Assembly: GCF_019049625.1 (NCBI RefSeq)
Contig: NZ_JAFMOY010000131.1
Location: 124,001-188,000, forward strand
Direction: 5' to 3'
Source of the DNA: Rahnella ecdela
GTDB taxonomy: Bacteria > Pseudomonadota > Gammaproteobacteria > Enterobacterales > Enterobacteriaceae
DNA: 64,000 nucleotides
Shown: one piece after another, positions 55,930 to 64,000 of the stretch
Numbering within the stretch: position 1 is the first letter of the stretch
Layout: each line of letters begins with the position of its first letter
Notes under the pieces: generated by a model
The model's database searches: none
What the model was told of the DNA's origin: nothing
What the model saw: the letters and a program-made list of their open reading frames with translations, nothing else
Program-made: the position numbers and the translations under genes

Positions 55930-57678
55930 ATGATGAACGATAAAGATCTCTCCACATGGCAGACATTCCGCCGCTTGTGGCCGATGATCACACCTTTTAA
56001 AGCCGGGCTTATCGCTGCGGCTATTGCGCTGGTCGCTAACGCCGCCAGTGATACTTTCATGCTGTCTTTGCTGAAGCCGCTGCTGGATGACGGTTTTGGT
56101 AAAGCTGACCGCTCAATTCTTCTCTGGATGCCACTGGTCGTTATCGGCCTGATGGTTGTTCGTGGTGTCAGTGGTTACATTTCCAGCTACTGCATTTCAT
56201 GGGTTTCGGGCAAAGTGGTGATGCATATGCGCCGCCGTCTGTTCGGTCACATGATGAGAATGCCCGTTGCCTTCTTTGACCAGCAATCAACCGGTACTTT
56301 GCTTTCGCGCATTACCTACGATTCAGAACAGGTCGCGTCGTCGTCTTCCAGTGCACTGGTGACGGTCGTACGTGAAGGCGCTTCGATCATTGGACTGTTT
56401 GCCATGATGTTCTATTACAGCTGGCAGCTGTCGGTGATCCTCGTAGTGATTGCGCCGATTGTTTCGGTCGTTATCCGCGTAGTGTCTAAACGCTTTCGTA
56501 ACATCAGTAAGTCGATGCAAAACACCATGGGGCAGGTGACAACCAGCGCTGAGCAGATGCTGAAAGGCCATAAAGAAGTGTTGATCTTCGGTGGTCAGAA
56601 AGTTGAAACCGCGCGTTTTGATAAAGTCAGTAACCGTATGCGCCAGCAGGGTATGCGGATGGTTTCTGCATCTTCAATTTCAGACCCGATTATCCAGCTG
56701 ATTGCTTCTCTGGCGCTGGCTTTCGTATTGTATGCGGCGAGCTTCCCGTCTGTTATGGAAACGCTCAGCGCAGGTACGATTACGGTCGTGTTCTCTTCCA
56801 TGATTGCCCTTATGCGTCCGCTGAAATCCCTGACTAACGTTAACTCTCAGTTCCAGCGCGGTATGGCTGCCTGTCAGACTCTGTTCTCCATTCTGGATAT
56901 GGAACAGGAAAAAGATGAAGGCAAACTGGAAGTGAAACGTGTGAAAGGAGACGTGGAATTCAAAAATGTGACTTTCACTTATCCTGGCCGCGATATTCCG
57001 GCACTGCGCAATATCTCCTTCGATCTTCCTGAAGGGAAAACCGTTGCCCTGGTGGGACGCTCCGGTTCTGGTAAATCGACCATCGCGAATTTGCTGACAC
57101 GTTTCTATGACATTCAGGAAGGTAAGATCCTGATGGATGGGCATGATTTGCGTGAATACACCCTGTCCTCACTGCGTGATCAGGTGGCACTGGTTTCCCA
57201 GAATGTCCATTTGTTCAACGATACCATCGCCAATAATATCGCTTATGCCCGTACTGATATTTATTCCCGCGAAGAAATCGAAAAAGCGGCCACCATGGCG
57301 TATGCGATGGACTTTATCGGCAAAATGGATCAAGGACTGGATACGGTCATTGGTGAGAATGGGGTTCTGCTTTCAGGCGGTCAGCGTCAGCGTATTGCCA
57401 TTGCACGTGCGTTGTTACGTGACTCGCCTGTTCTGATCCTCGATGAAGCCACCTCAGCGCTGGATACTGAGTCTGAACGTGCTATTCAGGCGGCGCTGGA
57501 TGAATTGCAGAAAAACCGTACCTCTCTGGTAATCGCTCACCGTTTATCGACTATCGAAAAAGCGGATGAAATCCTGGTGATTGAGGACGGCTGTATCGTG
57601 GAACGCGGTTCACATGCGAATTTGCTTGAAGAGCGCGGTGTTTATTCACAACTTTACCGGATGCAATTCGGGCAATGA
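55930..57678 (+). CDS. msbA: Lipid A export ATP-binding/permease MsbA
   Basis: Homodimeric ABC exporter that flips lipid A-core across the inner membrane. The 582 residues have six membrane segments in the first 310, Walker [10 protein letters not shown] (about 376-384), signature [14 protein letters not shown] and Walker [14 protein letters not shown]. Its stop overlaps lpxK by four bases, as in the essential msbA-lpxK operon. Confidence 0.98.
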   Translation: MMNDKDLSTWQTFRRLWPMITPFKAGLIAAAIALVANAASDTFMLSLLKPLLDDGFGKADRSILLWMPLVVIGLMVVRGVSGYISSYCISWVSGKVVMHMRRRLFGHMMRMPVAFFDQQSTGTLLSRITYDSEQVASSSSSALVTVVREGASIIGLFAMMFYYSWQLSVILVVIAPIVSVVIRVVSKRFRNISKSMQNTMGQVTTSAEQMLKGHKEVLIFGGQKVETARFDKVSNRMRQQGMRMVSASSISDPIIQLIASLALAFVLYAASFPSVMETLSAGTITVVFSSMIALMRPLKSLTNVNSQFQRGMAACQTLFSILDMEQEKDEGKLEVKRVKGDVEFKNVTFTYPGRDIPALRNISFDLPEGKTVALVGRSGSGKSTIANLLTRFYDIQEGKILMDGHDLREYTLSSLRDQVALVSQNVHLFNDTIANNIAYARTDIYSREEIEKAATMAYAMDFIGKMDQGLDTVIGENGVLLSGGQRQRIAIARALLRDSPVLILDEATSALDTESERAIQAALDELQKNRTSLVIAHRLSTIEKADEILVIEDGCIVERGSHANLLEERGVYSQLYRMQFGQ

Positions 57679-58664
57679 TTGATCGCATCTGGTCAGGGAA
57701 ATCACCGTTATATCTGTTACTTCTGCCGCTGGCATGGCTTTACGGATTGGTCTCGACGCTGATCCGTTACAGCTACAAATCAGGGCTGAAAAAAAGCTGG
57801 CGGGCTCCAGTGCCTGTGGTGGTGGTCGGGAATTTGACTGCCGGAGGTAACGGTAAGACGCCGGTGGTTATCTGGCTGGTTGAAACACTGCAACAGCATG
57901 GTTTCCGTGTCGGGGTGGTCTCACGCGGATATGGCGGAAAAGCCCAAAGCTATCCGTTGCTGCTCAGTGAGGGAACATCAACTGCACAAGCAGGTGATGA
58001 ACCCGTGTTGATTTTTCAGAGAACGGGGGCACCGGTTGCGGTGTCCCCGGTTCGCTCTGATGCAGTAAAAGCACTTCTTGCCTCGCATGAGCTGGATGTG
58101 ATTATCACTGATGACGGTCTTCAACATTATGCACTTGCGCGTGATGTTGAAATTGTTGTGGTTGATGGCATCAGGCGCTTCGGCAACGGGCACTGGTTGC
58201 CTGCGGGACCGATGCGGGAACGCAGTTCACGTTTGCGCTCAGTTGATGCTGTGATAACGAATGGCGGCACGGCGCACCAAGGCGAATTAGCAATGATTCT
58301 CGAGCCTGGGAAAGCCATCAATCTGTTGACCGGTGAGCAGCGTGATCCTGCTAAATTGTCGAATGTGGTTGCAATGGCCGGGATTGGACATCCGCCACGC
58401 TTTTTTGCCACGCTGAAACAGCTGAATGTAAACGTGCAAAAAGAAGTCGCATTCTCTGATCACCAGCCTTACACACCGGATACGCTTTCAGGTGTTGCAC
58501 AATCCGGACAAGTTCTTCTGATGACTGAAAAAGACGCAGTAAAATGCCGCTCATTTGCTCAACCTGACTGGTGGTATCTGCCGGTAGATGCAAAAATCGA
58601 AGGGGTTCTTGCAGAGAAATTACTGCAAAAAATCAGCGATCTGATTCTGGAAAATATACGCTGA
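57675..58664 (+). CDS. lpxK: Tetraacyldisaccharide 4'-kinase
   Basis: Membrane-associated kinase that makes lipid IVA in lipid A synthesis. The 329 residues start [25 protein letters not shown] (membrane anchor) and carry the P-loop [14 protein letters not shown] and GMG-like VSRGYGGK. It overlaps msbA (ATGA). Confidence 0.97.
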   Translation: MIDRIWSGKSPLYLLLLPLAWLYGLVSTLIRYSYKSGLKKSWRAPVPVVVVGNLTAGGNGKTPVVIWLVETLQQHGFRVGVVSRGYGGKAQSYPLLLSEGTSTAQAGDEPVLIFQRTGAPVAVSPVRSDAVKALLASHELDVIITDDGLQHYALARDVEIVVVDGIRRFGNGHWLPAGPMRERSSRLRSVDAVITNGGTAHQGELAMILEPGKAINLLTGEQRDPAKLSNVVAMAGIGHPPRFFATLKQLNVNVQKEVAFSDHQPYTPDTLSGVAQSGQVLLMTEKDAVKCRSFAQPDWWYLPVDAKIEGVLAEKLLQKISDLILENIR

Positions 58665-59013
58665 ACCCAGGTTTTGAGACTAAATTCACATTCTGATTTA
58701 AAGTTTACGTAAATATATAATTTCAAGGTGACTGATTTTAAAGGTTTAAATTTTAAATCACGCTTTTATTGAAAATAATTGCGTAAGGTGACTTGCTATC
58801 AGGCAGTACTTATGAGTAAATGCGTGCAGCCTGTGTTGCAGCGCTATTTATGTATGAGTGTAGAGTAAAGCAGTTCCTCCCAGACGTTATCTCTTTCCCG
58901 ATGATTCCGCTTCCAAGACGAACCTTCTAAGTCCTCCCCATAAGTAATTGTCTGAACTATTGGCCAACATTGCCGAATGGCAGGATTTTATATTTCGTAA
59001 TAAGGTTTTAAAT
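58665..59013. other. Gap between lpxK and csp with cold-shock leader
   Basis: No gene is supported in these 349 bases. The first half is very AT-rich. The second half probably is the long 5' leader typical of cspA-type genes. No sharp terminator for lpxK was seen. Confidence 0.5.
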
Positions 59014-59223
59014 ATGTCTAAGAAAAATGGTCAGGTTAAGTGGTTCAATGAAAGCAAAGGTTTTGGTTTTATTGAGCAAGCTGATGGCGGTAAAGATGTA
59101 TTCGTACATTTTTCTGCAATCGCAACTGATGGTTTCAAAACTCTGGCTGAAGGCCAGCGTGTAGAATACACCATTCAGGACAGCCCGCGCGGTCCGGCTG
59201 CTGCCAACGTTATCGCTCTCTGA
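59014..59223 (+). CDS. Cold-shock protein (CspE/CspA family)
   Basis: RNA chaperone of 69 residues, [36 protein letters not shown]. Both RNA-binding motifs (KGFGFI and VFVHF) are intact. A start at 58948 would add 22 residues not found in the family. It resembles CspE/CspC most, but I cannot separate the paralogues by eye. A terminator follows. Confidence 0.93.
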   Translation: MSKKNGQVKWFNESKGFGFIEQADGGKDVFVHFSAIATDGFKTLAEGQRVEYTIQDSPRGPAAANVIAL

Positions 59224-59283
59224 TAAGAGACTAACGTGGTGATATAAAATAACGTGAATCGTGATTTATATCAGCAGAATAAA

Positions 59284-59305
59284 GCCCGCCCTATGGCGGG
59301 TTTTT
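59284..59305 (+). terminator. Terminator after the csp gene
   Basis: Stem CCCGCC / GGCGGG with loop CTAT and five T. Confidence 0.88.
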
Positions 59306-59413
59306 AGTGAGAAGAAGTCAGTTAAGTTTTAAAATTTAAAAAGTAAAAATAATCGTTAAATAATTCGCTCATTAGAGGTTTTTTATAAAAAAATAACTTA
59401 GAAATGGGCAAAC

Positions 59414-59451
59414 GCATCCGAACAATAATAAAAAAGTGTGTTCATGGATGC
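59414..59451 (+). promoter_or_regulatory. Hairpin in the leader of the divergent csp gene
   Basis: GCATCCGAACA (59414-59424) pairs with TGTTCATGGATGC (59439-59451) apart from a two-base bulge. It lies 22 bp before the start and just upstream of the ribosome site, where a temperature-dependent structure could act. Confidence 0.4.
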
Positions 59452-59472
59452 CCAAAAGAAAGGATAGAAATT

Positions 59473-59685
59473 ATGATGTTAAAAATGGGTTTAGTAAAAT
59501 GGTACAACCAGGCTAAAGGCTATGGTTTTATTTGCCCGCTTGATGGTACTTCTGAAATTTATGTTCAGCGCACGGCCATCGCCAATACTAAAAATAAATC
59601 ACTCAGTGCTGGTCAGAAGGTAGAGTTCACAACCTATCGCAGCGTAGCACATGGCCCTTCAGCGGCAGATGTGATTGCATTCTGA
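59473..59685 (+). CDS. Divergent cold-shock-like protein
   Basis: A 70-residue CSD protein starting MMLKMGLVKWYNQAKGYGFI. The first RNA motif (KGYGFI) is kept, while the second is changed to IYVQRTAI where active proteins have VFVHFSAI, as in the degenerate CspF/CspH type. RNA binding may thus be weak or altered. AGGA lies eight bases before the ATG. A hairpin lies in its leader at 59414-59451. Confidence 0.85.
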   Translation: MMLKMGLVKWYNQAKGYGFICPLDGTSEIYVQRTAIANTKNKSLSAGQKVEFTTYRSVAHGPSAADVIAF

Positions 59686-59780
59686 GTCTGGTTTAGTCGT
59701 TCACCGTTGAGCTGAATTTTACGCTCCGGAAAAAATATGCTATCGGTATCCACAGTTTATTCGCTGCCTTGGATACCGAT

Positions 59781-61004
59781 ATGTCTCACCCGGTTATATC
59801 TCTCGCTTCAGCCCGCACTCTCCATTTATCTGCGCAAAATTTGCTAACACCCCTTACCCGAAAACCGTCCGCTGCCGATGTGACACAGGCCATTCATGAC
59901 ATGGGATTACTGCAAATCGACACCATAAGCGTGGTAGCCCGCAGCCCTTATCTGGTTCTCTTCAGCCGCCTCGGTAGCTATTCTCCGCAATGGCTGGAAG
60001 AAGCGCTTGCCGCCGGAAAAATATTTGAATATTGGGCGCATGAAGCCTGTTTTATTCCCAGTGAAGATTACGGATTGTTACGCCACCGGATGCTGGATCC
60101 ACAGGGAATGGGATGGAAGTTTTCTCAGGCCTGGTTTGATGAGCATGAATCGGATATTCAGGCACTGCTGGGACATATTGCCGAAAACGGCCCCGTGCGT
60201 TCGGCCGATTTCACAGCAGATAAGAAATCTGCCAGTGGCTGGTGGGACTGGAAGCCGCATAAAAAACATCTGGAGACGTTATTCACCTCGGGAAAACTGA
60301 TGGTGTCTGAACGGCGTAATTTCCACCGTGTCTACGATCTGACTGAGCGGGTGATGCCTGGCTGGGATGATGCCAGACAGACTCTTAAACAAAACGCGGC
60401 ACAATTCCAGATGCTGCGACGGTCGGCGCAGTATCTCGGTATATTCAAACCGGAATGGCTGGCGGACTATTACCGCCTTAAGCGTGTGAATACTAAAGCT
60501 GTGATTGCACAGTTACTGGCGGAAGGAGAAATCACAGCGGTTGAAGTCACAGGACTTGAAGGAATTTTTTACGTTCATCAGAAACAGTATTCTCTGTTGC
60601 AACAGGCAACTGAATCACGAATCAGCTCAACTGTCACCACGCTGCTTTCGCCTTTTGATCCCGTAGTGTGGGATCGCAAACGCGCGTCGGTGCTGTTCAA
60701 CTTCGAATACCGGATCGAGTGTTATACGCCGGAAGCAAAACGCCTGTATGGCTATTTCACGCTTCCTGTATTGCAGCGGGGTGAACTGATTGGCCGGGTA
60801 GATGCCAAAATGCACCGTAAAGAAAAAATTCTGGAAGTGAAAAGTTTGCATCTTGAACCGCAGGTCACAATGACAGCGCGTCGCGCACAGGATGTTCACG
60901 GTGCGATTACGCGGTTTGCGCAGTGGCAAGAGGCTGAAAGGGTAGTGACGGGAAATGTGCCTGAAACACTTATAGCGCGCTGGGGGACGGACTGGCAGGT
61001 CTGA
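59781..61004 (+). CDS. ycaQ: DNA interstrand-crosslink glycosylase YcaQ
   Basis: HTH_42 (AlkX/YcaQ) glycosylase that unhooks interstrand crosslinks. From 59781 it has 407 residues, with the catalytic signature LLQIDTISVVARSPYLVLFSRLG near residue 44 (the QID motif), EYWAHEACFIP and LSPFDPVVWDRKRA. An ATG at 59769 gives four more residues. Size matches E. coli YcaQ (410). Confidence 0.94.
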   Translation: MSHPVISLASARTLHLSAQNLLTPLTRKPSAADVTQAIHDMGLLQIDTISVVARSPYLVLFSRLGSYSPQWLEEALAAGKIFEYWAHEACFIPSEDYGLLRHRMLDPQGMGWKFSQAWFDEHESDIQALLGHIAENGPVRSADFTADKKSASGWWDWKPHKKHLETLFTSGKLMVSERRNFHRVYDLTERVMPGWDDARQTLKQNAAQFQMLRRSAQYLGIFKPEWLADYYRLKRVNTKAVIAQLLAEGEITAVEVTGLEGIFYVHQKQYSLLQQATESRISSTVTTLLSPFDPVVWDRKRASVLFNFEYRIECYTPEAKRLYGYFTLPVLQRGELIGRVDAKMHRKEKILEVKSLHLEPQVTMTARRAQDVHGAITRFAQWQEAERVVTGNVPETLIARWGTDWQV

Positions 61005-61043
61005 TGTCACAAATGTCATCCCGCAGTCAGGATCCCGTAAAAT

Positions 61044-61072
61044 GAAACGGCTGCGTCAGGCAGCCGTTATTT
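61044..61072. terminator. Bidirectional terminator after ycaQ
   Basis: Stem AACGGCTGC / GCAGCCGTT with 5-base loop, followed by T-rich DNA on both strands. It can serve ycaQ and a possible minus-strand small gene at 61101-61151. Confidence 0.8.
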
Positions 61073-61100
61073 CACGATGATTGCAGGTTTGACTTCAGTA

Positions 61101-61151
61101 TTAGTGACTGAAATTAGCGAACATTGCGATGATTTTGTTAATGGTTTTCAT
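61101..61151 (-). CDS. Possible 16-residue small protein
   Basis: ATG at 61151 opens a short frame, MKTINKIIAMFANFSH, which would form a basic amphipathic helix like small membrane-associated proteins of the AzuC type. AAGAG lies eight bases upstream, a perfect CRP-type palindrome 28 bp upstream, and a terminator 29 bp downstream. It is too short to prove by sequence alone, and the transcript might be a small RNA instead. Confidence 0.35.
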   Translation of the reverse strand: MKTINKIIAMFANFSH

Positions 61152-61178
61152 TTTAGTGCTCTTATGTGGGGTTGATAG

Positions 61179-61194
61179 TGTGACTTGCATCACA
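61179..61194. promoter_or_regulatory. Perfect CRP-type site
   Basis: TGTGACTTGCATCACA matches TGTGA-N6-TCACA in every fixed position. It lies in the 408-bp gap between ycaQ and ycaR. On the minus strand it faces the possible small gene; on the plus strand ycaR-kdsB start 218 bp away. Confidence 0.7.
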
Positions 61195-61412
61195 AAAAAA
61201 TTGTACTCCCACTAAATCTGCAACGCAATCATTCGCTGGTGAAATTTTTCAGTTACATCGAATTAACCTTTTAGGGGTATCCGCAGGTGAAGTGAGGATT
61301 AACGGGTGACGGGCGTTATGCTATCCTCTGGAACCGCTGTCTTGTGTTTTCCAATGTTTTTTTGCGTTACACCTTACTGAAAATGCGGTGTATTCGCCTC
61401 CGGGAGGAACTT

Positions 61413-61595
61413 ATGGATCATCGTTTACTTGAAATCGTTGCGTGCCCAGTCTGCAACGGCAAGCTCTACTTTAATAAAGAATCACAGGAACTGGTGTGTA
61501 AGGCAGACAGCCTGGCTTATCCGGTTCGTGACGGTATCCCGGTCCTTTTAGAAAATGAAGCCCGTCCGCTTTCTGTTGATGAGACGCACCCATGA
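61413..61595 (+). CDS. ycaR: Trm112-like protein YcaR
   Basis: A 60-residue zinc-ribbon-like protein ([20 protein letters not shown], Cys pair at 11-14, then [12 protein letters not shown]). GGGAGG stands before the ATG. A longer frame from 61344 is rejected. Function unknown. Its stop overlaps the kdsB start. Confidence 0.94.
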   Translation: MDHRLLEIVACPVCNGKLYFNKESQELVCKADSLAYPVRDGIPVLLENEARPLSVDETHP

Positions 61596-62344
61596 GTTTT
61601 ATTGCAATTATTCCTGCCCGTTTTGGGTCAAGCCGTTTACCTGGCAAGCCGCTGGCGGATATTAACGGCAAACCGATGGTTGTGCATGTAATGGAGCGTG
61701 CCCTTGAGTCTGGGGCGAAAAGAGTGATTGTTGCGACAGATCACCCCGATGTGGCGAAAGCCGTGGAAGCAGCCGGTGGCGAAGTCTGTCTGACCCGTCC
61801 TGACCATGAGTCCGGCACTGAGCGTCTGGCTGAAGTGATTGAATTGTGCCAGTTTGCTGATGACGAGATTATCGTGAACGTGCAGGGTGACGAGCCATTG
61901 ATCCCGCCGGTGATTATCCGTCAGGTGGCAGACAATCTGGCAAAAAGCGAAGCAGGTATGGCGACGCTTGCCGTACCAATCGAAACGGCGGAAGAAGCGT
62001 TCAACCCGAATGCCGTAAAAGTTGTCCGCGATGCAAGGGGCTATGCTCTGTATTTCTCACGCGCGACTATTCCCTGGGAACGTGAGCGTTTCGCCGTTTC
62101 GAAAGAAACCGTAGGGGATACTTTCCTTCGCCACATAGGTATTTATGCCTACCGTGCAGGGTTTATCCGCCAGTATGTGAAATGGGAACCGAGCCAGCTT
62201 GAGCATATCGAACTGCTCGAACAGCTGCGGGTACTGTGGTACGGTGAAAAAATCCACGTTGATGTGGCGAAAGCTATTCCGTCCGTGGGTGTGGATACGG
62301 CAGAAGATTTAGAACGCGTGCGCGCGATCCTGAGCCATTCATAA
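61592..62344 (+). CDS. kdsB: 3-deoxy-manno-octulosonate cytidylyltransferase
   Basis: Activates Kdo as CMP-Kdo for lipopolysaccharide core synthesis. The 250 residues start [29 protein letters not shown], the nucleotide-binding motif of the family, with [11 protein letters not shown] near residue 95. It is coupled to ycaR through an ATGA overlap. Confidence 0.98.
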   Translation: MSFIAIIPARFGSSRLPGKPLADINGKPMVVHVMERALESGAKRVIVATDHPDVAKAVEAAGGEVCLTRPDHESGTERLAEVIELCQFADDEIIVNVQGDEPLIPPVIIRQVADNLAKSEAGMATLAVPIETAEEAFNPNAVKVVRDARGYALYFSRATIPWERERFAVSKETVGDTFLRHIGIYAYRAGFIRQYVKWEPSQLEHIELLEQLRVLWYGEKIHVDVAKAIPSVGVDTAEDLERVRAILSHS

Positions 62345-62537
62345 AAACCACGCGCCAAAAATAATAAGACGGGATGTCACGGCATTCCGTTCCTTCATTT
62401 CAAACTTTCCCTGCGTTTTGCGCGACATCTTCCTTTTTCTGCCCTCATTATCCGGTTTTTGTTTGATCTGAAACGGGGTAATCCGTCACTGAAGCTTTCA
62501 TCATAAACGTTAACTTTTTCGTCACTGCGAATACGTT

Positions 62538-63431
62538 ATGGAACAGCTAAAAGCCGAATTGAGCATCGTGTTGGGCGAGCGTTTGTCCCGACTGGAATGT
62601 GTAAGTGAGCAGCCTTATGCCCATCTGTTTTCCCTTTATGATGAGCAGGGCTATGCCATGCCTCTGCTGGCGAAAAGTTTTATCTGTCAGGGTATCGCCG
62701 GACAGGAAGCCTATAAATTGTCAATGCTGGCGAGAGAGGGCGTGGTACGGTTTCCGACGGTTTATGGCATGGTCACCACGCATCAGAAACCTTATCAGGA
62801 AATCCTGTTAATCGAGCGCTTGCGCGGTGTTTCAGCGGAAGCTCCTACGCGCACGCCGGAACGGTGGAAAATATTACAGGAGCAAATTGTCGAAGCGATG
62901 CTGGCCTGGCACCGCATCGACAGCCATGGCTGCGTCGGGTCTGTCGACAGCACACAGGAAAATAGTTGGGAAAACTGGTATCCGCAAAGAATCGAAGTGC
63001 TGTGGTCGACGTTAACAAATTTACAGGCACCCGAGCTTACGCCAGAAGACCGCACGCTGCTTTTCCGTTCCCGTGCCAGCATTCCCGCGCTGTTTGAAGA
63101 TTTTGATGACAAGCCGGTACTGGTTCACGGCAATCTGTCGTTACGCAGTATGCTAAAAGATCCGCGCAGCGATCAGCTGCTGGCGATGATCAACCCAGGG
63201 CCGGTTTTATGGGCACCGCGTGAGTTTGATTTGTTCCGCCTGTGGGAAAAAGGGATGAGCGAGCAGTTGCTGTTCGGCTATTTGCAAAAAGCACCGGTTT
63301 CGGAAAACTTCCTTGCCCGCCGCTGGATGTATCTGGTGTGGGAGTCTGTTGCTCATATGATCCACACCGGCAAACTTGACAGGCGCCAGTTTGATTTTGC
63401 ACGGCAACAGCTGCTGCCGTGGCTGAACTGA
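62538..63431 (+). CDS. ycbJ: Phosphotransferase-like protein YcbJ
   Basis: A 297-residue protein of the aminoglycoside phosphotransferase/choline kinase type, function unknown. VHGNLSLRSML near residue 195 stands where the family has a catalytic HGD motif; here Asp is replaced by Asn. Size and position match E. coli YcbJ. Confidence 0.9.
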   Translation: MEQLKAELSIVLGERLSRLECVSEQPYAHLFSLYDEQGYAMPLLAKSFICQGIAGQEAYKLSMLAREGVVRFPTVYGMVTTHQKPYQEILLIERLRGVSAEAPTRTPERWKILQEQIVEAMLAWHRIDSHGCVGSVDSTQENSWENWYPQRIEVLWSTLTNLQAPELTPEDRTLLFRSRASIPALFEDFDDKPVLVHGNLSLRSMLKDPRSDQLLAMINPGPVLWAPREFDLFRLWEKGMSEQLLFGYLQKAPVSENFLARRWMYLVWESVAHMIHTGKLDRRQFDFARQQLLPWLN

Positions 63432-63442
63432 GCTGACGTTAA

Positions 63443-64000
63443 CTACGTCGTTGCGGGCGCGGGCAGTGTTATCCACTGCCACAAGCGCCCAAGCGTTTCG
63501 TACCATGCCCGTTCGCTGTGCGATAAGAACAGCGCCTGCGGCAGGGCCCGTTCCCACGGATTAAGCGGTGAGTCGATCGCAAGCTGATTCGCCGGGGCCG
63601 GGATCGGATGCAATCCCTGCTGCCGGAAGAACACCATCGCCCGTGGCAGATGATTTGCTGATGTCACCAGCACGAAAGGCTGTCCGGCGATCAGCGCTTT
63701 CACTTCCTGCGCTTCCTGATGTGTATCCTTGGGTTTATCGAGCAGGATAATATCGCTTTCGGGCACCCCCAGACTCTGCGCGACCTTTCCGGCCACAGCG
63801 GCACTGCTGACCGGATTCGTCATCGCCTGTGCCCCGGTGAATATCATTTTCGAACCGGGATTCGCGCGGTAAATCCGGATACCTTCCGTCACCCGTGGCA
63901 GGCTGTTACTGATGAGATTAGAACTTGGCGCCCAGTCCGGGTTATAGGTATAACCGCCTCCCAAAACCACCACATAGTTCACGGGCGTATGCCCCGGTAT
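63443..64000 (-). CDS. elyC: Envelope biogenesis factor ElyC (partial)
   Basis: DUF218 inner-membrane protein needed for envelope integrity. The window holds the C-terminal 185 codons; the N-terminal membrane segments lie beyond base 64000. VVVLGGGYTYNPDWAPSSNLISNSLPR, LVTSANHLPRAM and AIDSPLNPWERA match E. coli ElyC (YcbC). The GTG at 63982 is an internal Val codon and not the start. Confidence 0.94.
   Translation of the reverse strand: MPGHTPVNYVVVLGGGYTYNPDWAPSSNLISNSLPRVTEGIRIYRANPGSKMIFTGAQAMTNPVSSAAVAGKVAQSLGVPESDIILLDKPKDTHQEAQEVKALIAGQPFVLVTSANHLPRAMVFFRQQGLHPIPAPANQLAIDSPLNPWERALPQALFLSHSERAWYETLGRLWQWITLPAPATT

Noticed and set aside
61126-61212. Plus-strand hydrophobic 28-codon frame between ycaQ and ycaR
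   Set aside because: No ribosome site, and it overlaps both the better-supported minus-strand frame and the CRP palindrome.
1-64000. CRISPR arrays, insertion sequences, rRNA or tRNA genes
   Set aside because: No regularly spaced repeats, no transposase or terminal inverted repeats, and no RNA-gene signatures were seen.

Overview
The window is chromosomal DNA of an enterobacterium carrying a P2-like prophage. The backbone has the gene order known around serC-aroA in Enterobacterales: dms operon, ycaD, pflA, then pflB, focA, ycaO, ycaP, serC, aroA, cmk, rpsA, ihfB, ycaI/comEC, msbA, lpxK, ycaQ, ycaR, kdsB, ycbJ, elyC. Protein similarity is high to Escherichia but clearly not identical, and ycaL is missing between aroA and cmk. 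A member of the Yersiniaceae or a neighbouring family (Rahnella, Ewingella, Rouxiella, Serratia) is my inference, not a proof.

Layout. 1-5460: a dmsABC/ynfEFGH-type anaerobic reductase operon (the end of one catalytic subunit, a complete second one, FeS subunit, membrane anchor, DmsD chaperone, NapF-like ferredoxin). 5594-7610: ycaD and pflA. About 7626-41012: a nearly complete P2-like prophage inserted between pflA and pflB. 41305-46794: pflB, focA, ycaO on the minus strand. 46955-64000: ycaP to a truncated elyC, mostly on the plus strand.

The prophage runs int and C repressor (minus), then cox, fil-like, B-like, DUF2732-like, zinc finger, DUF5405-like and replication gene A (plus). Then come a cargo zone, Q and P (minus), and O N M L X Y K lysB lysC R S V W J I H G FI FII E E' T U D ogr (plus). 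The cargo zone holds an FRG-domain gene, an AT-rich three-gene minus-strand operon ending in a PD-(D/E)XK-like nuclease, a recognisable P2-type cos site at 16952-16970, and a polymorphic toxin with three small immunity-like genes. This is the region where P2 and relatives carry tin, old and other anti-phage genes. A further AT-rich membrane-protein cargo gene sits between S and V. Gene A is cut by an in-frame TAA that separates it from its conserved C-terminal end, so the phage may not replicate normally.

The main points for follow-up are these. The three-gene operon (14341-16643) is a candidate anti-phage system that I cannot assign to a known family. The toxin-immunity cassette lies on the other side of cos. 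The prophage separates the glycyl-radical enzyme gene pflB from its activase gene pflA, leaving pflA directly downstream of the phage integrase. A perfect CRP-type palindrome lies beside a possible 16-codon gene between ycaQ and ycaR.
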